The notes under the pieces: model-generated
Told to the model about the DNA's origin: nothing
Database searches by the model: none
Seen by the model: the letters and a program-made list of their open reading frames with translations, nothing else
Part shown: positions 1-9,939 of the stretch, piece after piece
How the letters are laid out: every line of letters begins with the position of its first letter
Position numbering within the stretch: the first letter of the stretch is position 1
Position numbers and translations under genes: made by a program
Assembly: GCF_016126015.1 (NCBI RefSeq)
Contig: NZ_JAEFDB010000013.1
Span: 1 to 64,000, forward strand
Origin: Capnocytophaga periodontitidis
GTDB lineage: Bacteria > Bacteroidota > Bacteroidia > Flavobacteriales > Flavobacteriaceae
Direction of reading: 5' to 3'
Length of the DNA: 64,000 bases

Positions 1-267
1 GCGGAAGATACTCCCGCCCAAGCCTATATTGCGCAAGCGTTCCATTGGTTGGTGATAACTGATACTTCCATTGGTAGGTGCTCCACTGATACCTACCCAT
101 TGAGTACGAAACATTCCAAAGAGACTCCCCACTTCACGCGACCCTGTATAAGCAGGGTTAAAGAGCATCGTATTATACATATACTGAGTATATTGAGATT
201 CTTGTTGGGCAAAAATCTCGGTACAGAATAACATTGTTAGTGCTGAAAAAACTGCTTTTTTAATCAT
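1..267 (-). CDS. PorP/SprF-family type IX secretion outer-membrane protein (N-terminal part only)
   Basis: The first 89 codons are in the window and the rest lies to the left. The protein starts with a signal peptide (MIKKAVFSALTMLFCTEIFA, then QQES). It continues with QYTQYMYNTMLFNPAYTG and RTQWVGISGAPT, which are hallmarks of the PorP/SprF family. These outer-membrane proteins are needed for export or surface attachment of a partner T9SS type B substrate; in Flavobacterium johnsoniae SprF serves the adhesin SprB. It lies 114 bp downstream of a type B adhesin gene on the same strand, so it is probably that adhesin's dedicated partner. A TACCTTTG -7-like box lies at 321-328, but I see no good -33 box. 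Confidence 0.9.
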   Translation of the reverse strand, partial: MIKKAVFSALTMLFCTEIFAQQESQYTQYMYNTMLFNPAYTGSREVGSLFGMFRTQWVGISGAPTNGSISYHQPMERLRNIGLGGSIFR

Positions 268-381
268 TTTATTAAACTTTCTATACTTATTTATCTTGTT
301 AAATTTGGAGTAAAGTCGGGCAAAGGTACATATTTTTTCGCAATAACACAGCTTCTCGTGAAAAATATTTTCACTTAGTGT

Positions 382-3300
382 TTATTTTTTCAAATATAAC
401 CAACCTATTTTTCTTTGTTTTTGATGGTTTTCATCGGTATATTCTATAAAGTAAAAATAAGTACCTATGGGTAATTCTAAAGATTTTTTAACTGTCACTT
501 CCCCTTGTGTAAAACCTTTAAACGATTGGTTTTTATTATCATAGCCCGTTACTTCAAATACTTTAAGTCCGTTTTTATTATAAATTCGGACTATATTCTC
601 AGGGTATTTTTCAATGCCTTCTATATGGAAATAATCATTTTTGTTATCCCCATTGAGAGAGATACCATTATAAGGAGTTAGTGAAGTGGCAGGGTTATCA
701 TCTTGAGATTGAGGAGGTATAGGAGGTGTAGGAGTAGTAGGAGTAAGCACATCAGGCACAATTACTTCAACTGTTGTAGCGTCGCAAATGGTGAGATTTT
801 CTATACACAACTCATAATTAAGTGTATAAGTACCTGCAGGTGTATGAGTAGGCACAAGTACATCACCTGTAGCTGTATCTATGTAAGGTTCTTTATCGGT
901 AGGTTCTTCAGCTTCGATATTGATATCGTCGTCGGGTAGTTCGATAGGGTTATCGTTGATCGTATCGTTATCCAATATATTCCCAACGATTGTATTCCCC
1001 GTATAAGTGAATGTATCGGGTGTTACCACCAAGGTAGGAGGCGGTGCGGAGGGAGGAATTACGGACACCCTCACCGTAGCACTATCACAATTAGAACGAT
1101 GATGTACATCGCAAATGCGATATTCCAAAGTATATGTACCAATGGGCGTAGCTTGAGGAATAAGTACATTTCCTGCTAAATTAACTGACAAAATATAAAA
1201 ATTATTACTGTCTTTGCTACCGCCAATGGCTTGGAAATTAACCAAAGAAGCATCAACCATTTGATCGCCTATACTATCGTTGTGGTATATACTTTCGGTA
1301 ATGGTAGTCGTTCCTATAGTAACAGTATATGTATCATCGCGAGCTACAACAGGAAGGATCGGGATTTCAGTTATCACCACTGTAATGGTAGCCGTAGCAC
1401 AATTATGTATGTCGTTCATATCACAAATGCGATATTGTAAAGTATAAGTACCCGTAGGGGTACCTTGAGGAATAAGGATATTCCCCGCTAAATTAACCGA
1501 CAGAATATAGAAGTTATTACGGTCTTTGTTACCTCCAATCGCTTGAAAATTAACCAAAGAAGTGTTAGCCGTTTGCTCACCTATACTATCGTTGTGGTAT
1601 ATACTTTCGGTAATGGTAGTCGTTCCAACTGTAACAGTATACGTATCATCACGGGCAATCACGAGAGGTTTGCTAACAATTACTGTAACAGTAGCCAACC
1701 CGCTGCAATTATAAGGAGCTACTTTGGCACAAAGACTGTAGGTTAGCGTATAAATACCTGCAGAAGTGTTTGCCGGTAGGACAACTTCACCCGTAGAAGT
1801 AGCAATGTATGGTGCATTTGCCGATGCAGTGGTGGTGCTAATAGTAACACTCACTGTGGTTATCGATTGAGTGTTGTAACTATCGTTGGTGAGGATATTA
1901 CCTAAGACAGTGCTGTGAGTCGTTGTGGTGTGAGTAAAAGTATCGTTGGCGACAGTTAATTGTATAGGGGAAGGATTTACTACTACTGTAACAGTAGCCA
2001 ACCCGCTGCAATTATAAGGAGCCTCTTTGGCACAAAGACTGTAGGTTAGCATATAAATACCTGCAGAAGTGTTTGCCGGTAGGACAACTTCACCCGTAGA
2101 AGTAGCAATGTATGGTGCATTCGCTGATGCAGTAGTGGTGCTAATAGTAACACTCGCTGTGGTTATTGATTGAGTGTTGTAACTATCGTTGGTGAGAATA
2201 TTACCTAAGACAGTGGTGTGAGTCGTTGTGGTGTGAGTAAAAGTATCGTTGACAACAGTTAGTTGTATAGGGGAAGGATTTACTACTACTGTAACAGTAG
2301 CCAACCCACTGCAATTATAAGGAGCTACTTTAGCACAAAGACTGTAAGTTAGCGTATAAATACCTGCAGGAGTGTGAGCAGGTAAAAATACTTCACCCGT
2401 AGCTGTCGCTATGTAAGGGACATTTGTCGATGCAGTGGTGGTGCTAATAGTAACACTCGCTGTGGTTATCGATTGAGTGTTGTAACTATCGTTGGTGAGG
2501 ATATTACCTAAGACGGTGCTGTGAGTCGTTGTGGTGTGAGTGAAAGTATCGTTGACAACAGTTAGTTGTATAGGGGAAGGATTTACTACTACCGTAACAG
2601 TAGCAACCTCACTACAATTATAAGGGGCTGTTTTGGCACAAAGACTGTAGGTTAGCGTGTAAATACCTGCAGAAGTGTTTGCGGGTAGGACAACTTCACC
2701 TGTAGGAGTAGCGATGTAAGGCGCATTTGCGGATGCAGTAGTGGTGCTAATAGTAACACTCGCTGTGGTTATCGATTGAGTGTTGTAACTATCGTTGGTG
2801 AGGATATTACCTAAGACGGTGCTGTGAGTCGTTGTGGTGTGAGTGAAAGTATCGTTGACAACAGTTAGTTGTATAGGGGAAGGATTTACTACTACCGTAA
2901 CAGTAGCAACCTCACTACAATTATAAGGGGCTGTTTTGGCACAAAGACTGTAGGTTAGCGTGTAAATACCTGCAGAAGTGTTTGCGGGTAGGACAACTTC
3001 ACCTGTAGGAGTAGCGATGTAAGGCGCATTTGCGGATGCAGTAGTGGTGCTAATAGTAACACTCGCTGTGGTTATCGATTGAGTGTTGTAACTATCGTTG
3101 GTGAGGATATTACCTAAGACGGTGCTGTGAGTCGTTGTGGTGTGAGTAAAAGTATCGTCGGCGACAGTTAGTTGTATAGGGGAAGGATTTACTACTACTG
3201 TAACAGTAGCCAACCCACTGCAATTATAAGGAGCTACTTTGGCACAAAGACTGTAGGTTAACGTGTAAATACCTGCAGAAGTGTTTGCGGGTAAAACAAC

Positions 3301-4794
3301 TTCACCCGTAGGAGTAGCAATGTATGGCTCATTTGCCGATGCAGTAGTGGTGCTAATAGTAACACTCGCTGTGGTTATCGATTGAGTGTTGTAGCTATCG
3401 TTGGTGAGGATATTACCTAAGACAGTGGTGTGAGTCGTTGTGGTGTGAGTAAAAGTATCGTTGACGACAGTTAGTTGTATAGGGTGCAATAAGAGGTCGT
3501 CTATAGGAATGGTTACTTCTTTTTTGATTGAGGTATAGAGGAGTGCAGCCTCGCAAGCTCCATTACCACTTTCTTCTGTGGTGTAATACACCATCTTTGA
3601 GGTAGGTACAAATGATAGTTTTTCATTGGTTTGCAACTTTAAGGTATAATCAAAAGAATCGTTTTTCTTCTTTCCTTGTGGTAACAAAAAAGTATGTTCT
3701 ACCAACCCTTCTGGTAACTGAAATACTTTTTTCACGCCTCCTAATGAAAATATAGGAGTAATACCTTTAGGTAATTGCACTTTTAAATACGATTTTTCAC
3801 CCGTTTGGAATGTTTTATCTTTTGTACTTATTGTAGCCTTGCCTTTATATAGTACTTCATCAGTTATTTTTCCAGTTATTTTTCCTTTTTGGTAAGACAA
3901 TTTGTTTAATACTGTATAGTTAGAAACTATCTTTTTAGTTATTTCACTAACTTGAAAGAAACCTTCAGTTGAGAAATCACTTCCCCAATAAACTTGATAT
4001 TGTATAGGGGTTGGTGAAAAACAATTGTCAATCTCATATTCTTGAGCAAGAGAGAGTTCAGCATCCTCTTCTTTTTTCAATAGTTTTACATTTATTTTGT
4101 ACAAATAGAATCCTTTTTTAGCAAATTCTTTGGGGACTGCTGTTTCAGGAGTGAGCAGGTGGTAGTTAAGTCCTTTTTTGTAATAAAGAGCTTTGTTTTT
4201 TATGTTATCGGGATATTGTATAGATAGGTAAAACTCCTTTATATAACCCTCACCTAAATTTTTCACAGTCAATCCTCTTCTATTTTCTCCTTTGGAGCCT
4301 ACCTCTATAGGATCCATTGCTGTGGTTAATTTTGGGAATTTGAGCTGGTAAAATTCTGAGGTTTGTTTTTCTACTGTTTTACCTCCAAGTATAGCTTCTA
4401 CTACATCACTATAATTTACATTGGCTTTTACTTGTTTATTAAAATTTCTATGAATTAAAATTTTCACAACACTTTCGGGGGCAGCTGTAATTATAAAAAT
4501 AGGTTGATTAGCTGTAGAAGTTGTTGTTTTTTCTATCTTGACAGAAGTTTTTTCTTGTTGAGGTATTTCTATTTTTGAATAGCTTATCCCTTCGGGAAAA
4601 GAAACTTTTAAGCCCACTGAGGTCTCTCCTTTAGGTATTTTTACTTCAACCACTAAAGGAGTGGCAAACTTTGACATAGCAATATGAATAGATGTATTAA
4701 CAGTGAGTTTATTGATAATATTCTGGCTATGAACAGTGCTTATTAAAAAGAAAAGCAGTAGAGTGTTCATAAATATTTGCATTTTCCTACACAT
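382..4794 (-). CDS. Large repeat adhesin with T9SS type B C-terminal sorting domain
   Basis: A 1470-residue secreted surface protein. A signal peptide (about residues 1-23, ending in TVHSQ) is followed by about 410 residues that I do not recognise. Next come six 101-residue bacterial Ig-like repeats (about 438-1043), each with NDTFTHTTTTH and GNILTNDSYNTQSI and a Cys near C-A-K and one near Y-N-C. Two related 104-residue repeats with DDTYTV and YHNDSIG follow, then one degenerate repeat and a proline/threonine linker (TPTTPTPPIPP). The last ~95 residues carry NGDNKNDYFHIEGI, VRIYNKNGLKVFE, GTYFYFI and end in GWLYLKK. That is the gliding-motility-associated C-terminal domain (CHU_C, T9SS type B signal). 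Probable roles are gliding, adhesion or aggregation (inference). The start could also be Met5 or Met9. Confidence 0.9.
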   Translation of the reverse strand: MCRKMQIFMNTLLLFFLISTVHSQNIINKLTVNTSIHIAMSKFATPLVVEVKIPKGETSVGLKVSFPEGISYSKIEIPQQEKTSVKIEKTTTSTANQPIFIITAAPESVVKILIHRNFNKQVKANVNYSDVVEAILGGKTVEKQTSEFYQLKFPKLTTAMDPIEVGSKGENRRGLTVKNLGEGYIKEFYLSIQYPDNIKNKALYYKKGLNYHLLTPETAVPKEFAKKGFYLYKINVKLLKKEEDAELSLAQEYEIDNCFSPTPIQYQVYWGSDFSTEGFFQVSEITKKIVSNYTVLNKLSYQKGKITGKITDEVLYKGKATISTKDKTFQTGEKSYLKVQLPKGITPIFSLGGVKKVFQLPEGLVEHTFLLPQGKKKNDSFDYTLKLQTNEKLSFVPTSKMVYYTTEESGNGACEAALLYTSIKKEVTIPIDDLLLHPIQLTVVNDTFTHTTTTHTTVLGNILTNDSYNTQSITTASVTISTTTASANEPYIATPTGEVVLPANTSAGIYTLTYSLCAKVAPYNCSGLATVTVVVNPSPIQLTVADDTFTHTTTTHSTVLGNILTNDSYNTQSITTASVTISTTTASANAPYIATPTGEVVLPANTSAGIYTLTYSLCAKTAPYNCSEVATVTVVVNPSPIQLTVVNDTFTHTTTTHSTVLGNILTNDSYNTQSITTASVTISTTTASANAPYIATPTGEVVLPANTSAGIYTLTYSLCAKTAPYNCSEVATVTVVVNPSPIQLTVVNDTFTHTTTTHSTVLGNILTNDSYNTQSITTASVTISTTTASTNVPYIATATGEVFLPAHTPAGIYTLTYSLCAKVAPYNCSGLATVTVVVNPSPIQLTVVNDTFTHTTTTHTTVLGNILTNDSYNTQSITTASVTISTTTASANAPYIATSTGEVVLPANTSAGIYMLTYSLCAKEAPYNCSGLATVTVVVNPSPIQLTVANDTFTHTTTTHSTVLGNILTNDSYNTQSITTVSVTISTTTASANAPYIATSTGEVVLPANTSAGIYTLTYSLCAKVAPYNCSGLATVTVIVSKPLVIARDDTYTVTVGTTTITESIYHNDSIGEQTANTSLVNFQAIGGNKDRNNFYILSVNLAGNILIPQGTPTGTYTLQYRICDMNDIHNCATATITVVITEIPILPVVARDDTYTVTIGTTTITESIYHNDSIGDQMVDASLVNFQAIGGSKDSNNFYILSVNLAGNVLIPQATPIGTYTLEYRICDVHHRSNCDSATVRVSVIPPSAPPPTLVVTPDTFTYTGNTIVGNILDNDTINDNPIELPDDDINIEAEEPTDKEPYIDTATGDVLVPTHTPAGTYTLNYELCIENLTICDATTVEVIVPDVLTPTTPTPPIPPQSQDDNPATSLTPYNGISLNGDNKNDYFHIEGIEKYPENIVRIYNKNGLKVFEVTGYDNKNQSFKGFTQGEVTVKKSLELPIGTYFYFIEYTDENHQKQRKIGWLYLKK
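1050..1664 (-). repeat. Two tandem 312-bp repeats in the adhesin gene
   Basis: AACAGTATAT/CGTATCATC recurs at 1321 and 1633, giving a 312-bp (104-residue) unit. The encoded domains share DDTYTVT.GTTTITESIYHND and FQAIGG. They are diverged relatives of the 303-bp units next door. Confidence 0.8.
1665..3480 (-). repeat. Six tandem 303-bp repeats encoding Ig-like domains
   Basis: The boundary string TGTATAGGG recurs at 1961, 2264, 2567, 2870, 3173 and 3476, exactly 303 bp apart, so each unit encodes 101 residues. The units at about 2567-2869 and 2870-3172 are almost base-identical and differ mainly near one end. This points to recent duplication or gene conversion. Confidence 0.95.
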
Positions 4795-4822
4795 TTTCTC
4801 GTATCATTTAATAAATACGGTG

Positions 4823-4854
4823 CAAATATAGGAATTTTTCATTAACAAAACAAC
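4823..4854 (-). promoter_or_regulatory. Candidate promoter of the adhesin gene
   Basis: On the minus strand a TTG near 4851-4853 is followed after 20 nt by TATATTTG (4830-4823). This fits the Bacteroidota TTTG-19/20-TAnnTTTG pattern and lies about 30 nt before the start codon. Confidence 0.45.
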
Positions 4855-4897
4855 AAAAAACATTAAATATTTTTTATCAATATTTAACAAGTATTTT

Positions 4898-5890
4898 TTA
4901 ATCAACGATAAACTCTACACGTTTATTAGCCTGATGTTCTTCTTCGGTACAAGGTACCCCTTTTTCACAACCATTTACCAACTGGGTAGCCCCATAACCT
5001 TTGGCGGTGATACGATGGGAAGCAATCCCTTGTTTGATAAGCCATAGTTCAATAGATTTGGCTTGTGTTTCAGTGAGTTCTCTGTTGTATTTATCGTTTC
5101 CTCTACTATCAGTATGTACTTTTACAATGATATTTAAGGACGGGTTTTCTTCTAAAAAAGCGACTATTTTAGCCAATTGTACAGCGGCATCTTTACGGAT
5201 ATTAGTATGACCAAAATCGAAGTGAATATTATCAATATTGAATATATTTGCGAGATTATCACCTTTGTTCACCTCAAAAACATTAGGGAACAAGGTATAT
5301 ACTTTTTGTTGAGCTGTAGTTAAAACAATAGGCTGACTCATCAGTTCGTAGTTAGGTTTTTGTATTTCGATATAGGCTTCTTGGAAGTTAGGATATATTT
5401 TATTAACAGAAAAGACGAAAAATCCATTTATATCGGTAGTATCGGTGAGAGTTTCGCCATCAGCATTTATTAAAAGGATTTGTGCCCCCTCTACTACAGT
5501 TCCTTTCTCGGCATCAGTAACTAATCCCATTAAATCATTTGGGGTTGTATTGGGGTGTTTAGTAAAAAGCAATTGCATTTTATCATCAAAGATATTCATT
5601 TGCTTTTTAGCTTCGCTATTTTTATTAGTTTTTTGCAACAATACAGCATAGCGATAATGCTCTATAGGTTCTAATTGGTAGCCTATCCCTCTCATCAATT
5701 TTTGGTAGTATTTAAGTGCTTGCGCCTCGTTATGAGTACTGTAGTAGTAGTTCGCTAAACGCGTAACTACTTCTTGTGTTTCATAACCACGCTCTACTAC
5801 TTTTTGATATAGTTGAGCGGGAATCACTTGAACTTGAGCTGTAGCCAAAGTAAGATTGACCAATAACAGCCATAATAGTTTTGCTTTCAT
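4898..5890 (-). CDS. OmpA-family outer-membrane protein with TPR-like and regulatory-like domains
   Basis: A 330-residue protein. I start it at an internal Met (MKAKLLWLLLVNLTLATAQ, a clean signal peptide), because the longer open frame adds 39 poor residues and crosses a terminator. After the signal peptide come helical TPR-like segments (about 25-110). A carboxypeptidase-regulatory-like beta domain follows (about 130-190, DTTDINGFFVF). The C-terminal OmpA peptidoglycan-binding domain (about 215-330) has IHFDFGHTNIRKDA, KVHTDSRGNDKYNRELT and the terminal NKRVEFIVD. OmpA proteins anchor the outer membrane to peptidoglycan, and in this phylum they commonly neighbour PorP/SprF and type B adhesin genes, as here. 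A TATATTTG -7 box lies at 5923-5916. Confidence 0.9.
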   Translation of the reverse strand: MKAKLLWLLLVNLTLATAQVQVIPAQLYQKVVERGYETQEVVTRLANYYYSTHNEAQALKYYQKLMRGIGYQLEPIEHYRYAVLLQKTNKNSEAKKQMNIFDDKMQLLFTKHPNTTPNDLMGLVTDAEKGTVVEGAQILLINADGETLTDTTDINGFFVFSVNKIYPNFQEAYIEIQKPNYELMSQPIVLTTAQQKVYTLFPNVFEVNKGDNLANIFNIDNIHFDFGHTNIRKDAAVQLAKIVAFLEENPSLNIIVKVHTDSRGNDKYNRELTETQAKSIELWLIKQGIASHRITAKGYGATQLVNGCEKGVPCTEEEHQANKRVEFIVD

Positions 5891-5956
5891 ATTATTATAT
5901 CTTTCTTTCCGACTACAAATATACAAAAAATAAATGAAAGTTGTATCTATAAAAGT

Positions 5957-5996
5957 AAAAAACACCTCTAAAAGTATTAATTTAGAGGTGTTTTTT
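5957..5996 (-). terminator. Strong intrinsic terminator, bidirectional in appearance
   Basis: A perfect 16-bp inverted repeat (AAAAAACACCTCTAAA / TTTAGAGGTGTTTTTT) encloses an 8-nt loop, and the A/T tracts give a U-run on either strand. It lies 30 nt after the stop of the minus-strand OMP gene at 6026-6640 and separates it from the OmpA gene. Confidence 0.9.
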
Positions 5997-6025
5997 GAAA
6001 AATTCATTAAGGTAAGCCTATACTT

Positions 6026-6640
6026 TTAGAAAAGTATGTAAGTTAAACCAAATGCTGCGTGGCTTCCAAAGAAGTTGTTAAACTCATTGATGTTTACATT
6101 AAATTCATTAGCAGCTTCACTATTTTCAGGCTTAAGAGATTTGAATGATACCACATCAGCTAAAACAAAGTTGATAGCAAGTTTAGGAGTTACGAAATAA
6201 TTAACACCTGCTCCTACTCCAATACCAAATTGTGTGTATTTGTCTTTTTCAGTACCACTTGCTCCTTGTCTTCTAGGGAAATTTAAAGATGCACCACCTT
6301 CACCATACACTTTGAAACGTTTTCCTAATTCAAGGAAGTAGTAACGTCCAAAAACATCAAAACCAAAAGAGGTGTTCTTACTTACTTGGCTTCCATTACT
6401 TTTTTGTTTTTCACTTGTAATGATCAGTCCTGCACCCAAAGCAAACTTATCAGTTAGGAAGAATCCTGCCTGTGGAGTAAATGTAAGTGTATTACTTTTT
6501 GTTGATCCTACAGAGGTAGAATGAATCTTAAAGTTACCGTCTAAAAAAAGATTACCTTTTTTAAAGCCAAAATCGCCGTCCTGAGCTGAAGCAATGCCAA
6601 AAGCAAATACGGCCACTAATGATAAAATGATTTTTTTCAT
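6026..6640 (-). CDS. Small outer-membrane beta-barrel protein
   Basis: A 204-residue protein with a signal peptide (MKKIILSLVAVFAFGIASAQ) and alternating amphipathic strands. Examples are LTFTPQAGFFLTDKFALGAG and FGIGVGAGVNYFVTPKLAIN, and it ends in an aromatic residue (FGLTYILF). These are features of 8-10-strand outer-membrane beta-barrels (PorT/OmpW-like fold). Substrate and function are not evident. It forms a single-gene unit with its own promoter upstream and a strong terminator downstream. Confidence 0.8.
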   Translation of the reverse strand: MKKIILSLVAVFAFGIASAQDGDFGFKKGNLFLDGNFKIHSTSVGSTKSNTLTFTPQAGFFLTDKFALGAGLIITSEKQKSNGSQVSKNTSFGFDVFGRYYFLELGKRFKVYGEGGASLNFPRRQGASGTEKDKYTQFGIGVGAGVNYFVTPKLAINFVLADVVSFKSLKPENSEAANEFNVNINEFNNFFGSHAAFGLTYILF

Positions 6641-6672
6641 CGTATAAATGTTTTTAGTTAAAATTTATAACG

Positions 6673-6704
6673 CAAAGATAAATCTTATTTTTATATCTAC
6701 CAAA
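6673..6704 (-). promoter_or_regulatory. Promoter of the small OMP gene
   Basis: On the minus strand TTTG (6704-6701), a 20-nt spacer and TATCTTTG (6680-6673) match the Bacteroidota sigma-ABfr consensus exactly. The start codon is 33 nt downstream. Confidence 0.7.
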
Positions 6705-6793
6705 TAAAATGTAAAAAATTTTATACCATTTTTATAAAATGTTTGAAATACAACATTTTATAATTATACAGTAATTATTTTTTTTTACATTTT

Positions 6794-8272
6794 TTAATAG
6801 GCTTTGGCAAATAGTACACGTTTAGCAGAAGGTTTACCCGAATAAATACATACTCCGGCTTCTTCTTTGGTATCCAATGGAATACAACGTATAGTTGCTT
6901 TTGTTTCCTCTTTGATACGTTCTTCCGTTTCAGGAGTACCATCCCAGTGAGCTGAAAGGAAACCGCCTTTGGTTTCGAGTAACTCTTTAAATTCGTCATA
7001 GCTATTTACTTCAGTAATATGGGTGTTACGATACTCTAATGCTTTGCTATAGATATTAGCTTGTATATCCTCTAATAGTTGCTGGATATGTGCTACAATT
7101 TGATCACCTGTTACGGTTTCTTTGGTAAGGGTATCGCGACGAGCTACTTCAAAAGTATTATTTTCTATATCGCGTTGCCCTACGGCTAAACGTAGAGGCA
7201 CTCCTTTAAGTTCGTACTCGTGGAATTTAAATCCAGGAGACTGAGTATCGCGATCATCGAATTTTACACTAATACCGCGTTTTTTAAGTTCTTCGACTAA
7301 AGGTTGTATGTGAGTGCGCACTTTCTCTAATTGTTCTTCACCTTTATAGATAGGTACAATCACTACTTGTATAGGAGCTAATTTAGGAGGTAAAACCAAT
7401 CCGTTGTCATCACTATGGGTCATAATCAAAGCCCCCATTAGGCGGGTGGAAACACCCCAAGAGGTCGCCCATACATATTCTTGTTTACCCTCTTTGGTAG
7501 CGTATTTCACTTCAAAGGCTTTAGCAAAATTCTGACCTAAGAAGTGTGAGGTTCCTGCTTGCAAGGCTTTACCATCTTGCATCATTGCCTCTATACAAAA
7601 TGTTTCATCAGCACCTGCAAAACGCTCACTTTCAGTTTTTAGTCCTTTTATCACAGGCACTGCCATAAAGTTCTCTACGAAAGTAGCATAGACGTTCATC
7701 ATTTTTTCAGCTTCTTCAAGAGCTTCGGCTTTGGTAGCGTGAGCGGTGTGTCCCTCCTGCCATAGAAACTCAGCGGTGCGCAAAAACAAGCGGGTGCGCA
7801 TCTCCCAGCGCACTACATTTGCCCATTGGTTGATGAGTATTGGCAAATCACGGTAAGACTGAATCCAGTTTTTATAAGTACTCCAGATAATTGCCTCGGA
7901 AGTAGGGCGTACAATTAGTTCTTCTTCTAATTTAGCTTCGGGGTCTACTATCAATTTACCTTTTTCATTAGGGTCGGTTTTGAGACGATAGTGGGTTACT
8001 ACCGCACATTCTTTAGCAAACCCTTCAGCATTTTCTTCTTCAGCTTCAAAATAACTTTTGGGAACAAATAGCGGAAAATAGGCATTGGTATGCCCCGTTT
8101 CTTTGAACATACGGTCGAGTTCTGCTTGCATTTTTTCCCAAATAGCATAGCCATAAGGTTTGATTACCATACAGCCACGCACGCCTGAACTTTCGGCTAA
8201 ATCGGCTTTTACAACCAATTCGTTATACCATTTAGAATAGTCTTCACTACGTGATGTTAAATTCTTGCTCAT
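6794..8272 (-). CDS. proS: Prolyl-tRNA synthetase, archaeal/eukaryotic type
   Basis: A 492-residue class II aminoacyl-tRNA synthetase that charges tRNA-Pro in the cytoplasm. Visible elements are the N-terminal [14 protein letters not shown], the motif 2 region ([17 protein letters not shown]), the motif 3 region ([20 protein letters not shown]) and an anticodon-binding domain (about 290-390, [17 protein letters not shown]). The chain ends in tyrosine (VLFAKAY), as is usual for the archaeal/eukaryotic subclass without the bacterial editing insertion. This subclass is normal in Bacteroidota. It is the last gene of dsbD-ctp-proS, 17 nt after the protease gene. Confidence 0.97.
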   Translation of the reverse strand: MSKNLTSRSEDYSKWYNELVVKADLAESSGVRGCMVIKPYGYAIWEKMQAELDRMFKETGHTNAYFPLFVPKSYFEAEEENAEGFAKECAVVTHYRLKTDPNEKGKLIVDPEAKLEEELIVRPTSEAIIWSTYKNWIQSYRDLPILINQWANVVRWEMRTRLFLRTAEFLWQEGHTAHATKAEALEEAEKMMNVYATFVENFMAVPVIKGLKTESERFAGADETFCIEAMMQDGKALQAGTSHFLGQNFAKAFEVKYATKEGKQEYVWATSWGVSTRLMGALIMTHSDDNGLVLPPKLAPIQVVIVPIYKGEEQLEKVRTHIQPLVEELKKRGISVKFDDRDTQSPGFKFHEYELKGVPLRLAVGQRDIENNTFEVARRDTLTKETVTGDQIVAHIQQLLEDIQANIYSKALEYRNTHITEVNSYDEFKELLETKGGFLSAHWDGTPETEERIKEETKATIRCIPLDTKEEAGVCIYSGKPSAKRVLFAKAY

Positions 8273-8289
8273 ATATTTTTTAAACTCTT

Positions 8290-9930
8290 TTATAGATTAG
8301 CAGTTCTTCTTCTTGTTTTTGATTTGTGAGGAGTAACGTTAGTATGCTTTGTTTTGTAGTAATACAAACATTTTTCTATGTAAAAATCATTTTGATTGCG
8401 AATGAGCCCCGCTACATTATCGTTGAACCAAATTTCGGCTAAACTCGCTTTGAGATATTTGGAAATATCGGCTATATTTCTGTTAAAATCTATTTGGATA
8501 CGCCTATTTTTCAAGAAAGCGGCAAAGGCTTTTAGCATTTCTTTTGATATTTTATAATCGGTGATGAAATACGCTTTAGAGGGTCGTCTGTTTTGTGATG
8601 GGTGTTTATCTAAATACTCAAACAGAAAGAAATTAGTAAGCCCCGAATTGAGTACCTCGTTCACCATATAAGTTTCGGGTTTCATATCTATAGGGACATA
8701 CACATCGGGGTAAATTCCACCACCTCCATATACCACTTTCCCTTTAGGGGTGATAAACTTCAATGAATCAGGGATAGAAGCTTCATCTATTTCAAAACTT
8801 CGGCGCTGGTGGCGCAAGTTATAAGGTTTTTGGATAGAACGCCCTGTAGGGGTGTAGTAACGGGCAGTGGTGAGACGTACTGCTGAACCATCGGGTAAGG
8901 GCATTTCGCTTTGTACCAATCCTTTACCAAAAGTTCGACGCCCTACAATCACTCCCCTATCGTTATCTTGCAAAGCTCCCGCTACAATCTCACTGGCAGA
9001 CGCACTATTCTCGTTTACTAAGACGAATAGAGGTTTATTTTCAAAAAGACCACCATCAGTAGCATAAGTTTCTTCAATTTCTTTGCGATTGTTTTTAGTA
9101 AATACAATCATCTTGTTCTTATGCAGAAACTCATCGGCAATTTGTATACCTACATTGAGGAACCCACCTGAATTGTTTCGCAAGTCTAAAATCAAACTGT
9201 TAATACCTTCTTTTTCTAAGGCTTTCAAAGCAGATGTAAATTCATCGGTAGTGGTTTCGGCAAAGCGATTCATACGAATATAGCCCAGTGTATCATTCAC
9301 CTTGTAGAAGCAATCTATACTCCTAATAGGGATAAACTTACGCTCTATAGACAATTTGAAAATACTATCACTGCTTTTGCGGTAGATTGTCAAATCGACT
9401 TTAGATTCCATTTCACCTTTGAGGATATTTTTGATTTTATCGGTGTTTAAATGTTTTTTAAACAGCGTATCACGTCCAGCCATCAAGATACGGTCGCCAA
9501 AGCGGATACCTTTGTGCATTGCATCGCTCCCTTCAACAGGTTTGATTACAGCAATTGTATCATTATACATATAAAAGCTAATGCCTACACCGACAAATTT
9601 ACCACTCATTGTTTCGGCTACCTCTTGAATATCGTTTTTAGAGATATAGGTAGAATGAGGGTCTAACTTGCGCAAAATGCTATTAATCGTAAGATCGACG
9701 ATGCTATCGGTATTTACCTTATCCACATAATCTTCCTCAATATAATCTATAAGTTTACCGAGCTTTACCTTATAAGGATTTTCGGGTACCGTATCTATAT
9801 CGGTGATAGGCATAGGCACGGGAGGAGGCGGTTTGGGAATATAGAAGTTCGCTAACTGACGACCTAATATAAGCCCCAATGCCAAACTTAAACCTATAAG
9901 AATTGGGAGTATGTAGAGTTTGTTTTTCAT
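8290..9930 (-). CDS. S41-family C-terminal processing protease (Ctp/Prc-like)
   Basis: A 546-residue envelope protease. An N-terminal membrane anchor (about 5-25) precedes a PDZ domain (about 105-190, [22 protein letters not shown]) and the S41 catalytic domain. The catalytic Ser is in [15 protein letters not shown] and the Lys in [15 protein letters not shown]-terminal extension of about 130 residues ends in a basic tail. Family members trim or degrade periplasmic proteins by recognising their C-termini. It sits 9 nt after dsbD and 17 nt before proS, so the three are likely cotranscribed. Its substrate cannot be told from the sequence. Confidence 0.95.
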   Translation of the reverse strand: MKNKLYILPILIGLSLALGLILGRQLANFYIPKPPPPVPMPITDIDTVPENPYKVKLGKLIDYIEEDYVDKVNTDSIVDLTINSILRKLDPHSTYISKNDIQEVAETMSGKFVGVGISFYMYNDTIAVIKPVEGSDAMHKGIRFGDRILMAGRDTLFKKHLNTDKIKNILKGEMESKVDLTIYRKSSDSIFKLSIERKFIPIRSIDCFYKVNDTLGYIRMNRFAETTTDEFTSALKALEKEGINSLILDLRNNSGGFLNVGIQIADEFLHKNKMIVFTKNNRKEIEETYATDGGLFENKPLFVLVNENSASASEIVAGALQDNDRGVIVGRRTFGKGLVQSEMPLPDGSAVRLTTARYYTPTGRSIQKPYNLRHQRRSFEIDEASIPDSLKFITPKGKVVYGGGGIYPDVYVPIDMKPETYMVNEVLNSGLTNFFLFEYLDKHPSQNRRPSKAYFITDYKISKEMLKAFAAFLKNRRIQIDFNRNIADISKYLKASLAEIWFNDNVAGLIRNQNDFYIEKCLYYYKTKHTNVTPHKSKTRRRTANL

Positions 9931-9939
9931 TGAATGATA

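Noticed and set aside
49-231. 60-codon plus-strand open frame at the left edge
   Set aside because: Antisense to the SprF-like gene, which has a signal peptide and family motifs.
1665-3480. Regular repeats that might be a CRISPR array
   Set aside because: Units are 303 bp, contiguous and coding in one frame; there are no spacers.
5891-6007. N-terminal extension of the OmpA-family protein
   Set aside because: It runs over a perfect terminator and lacks a signal peptide; the internal Met gives a normal one.
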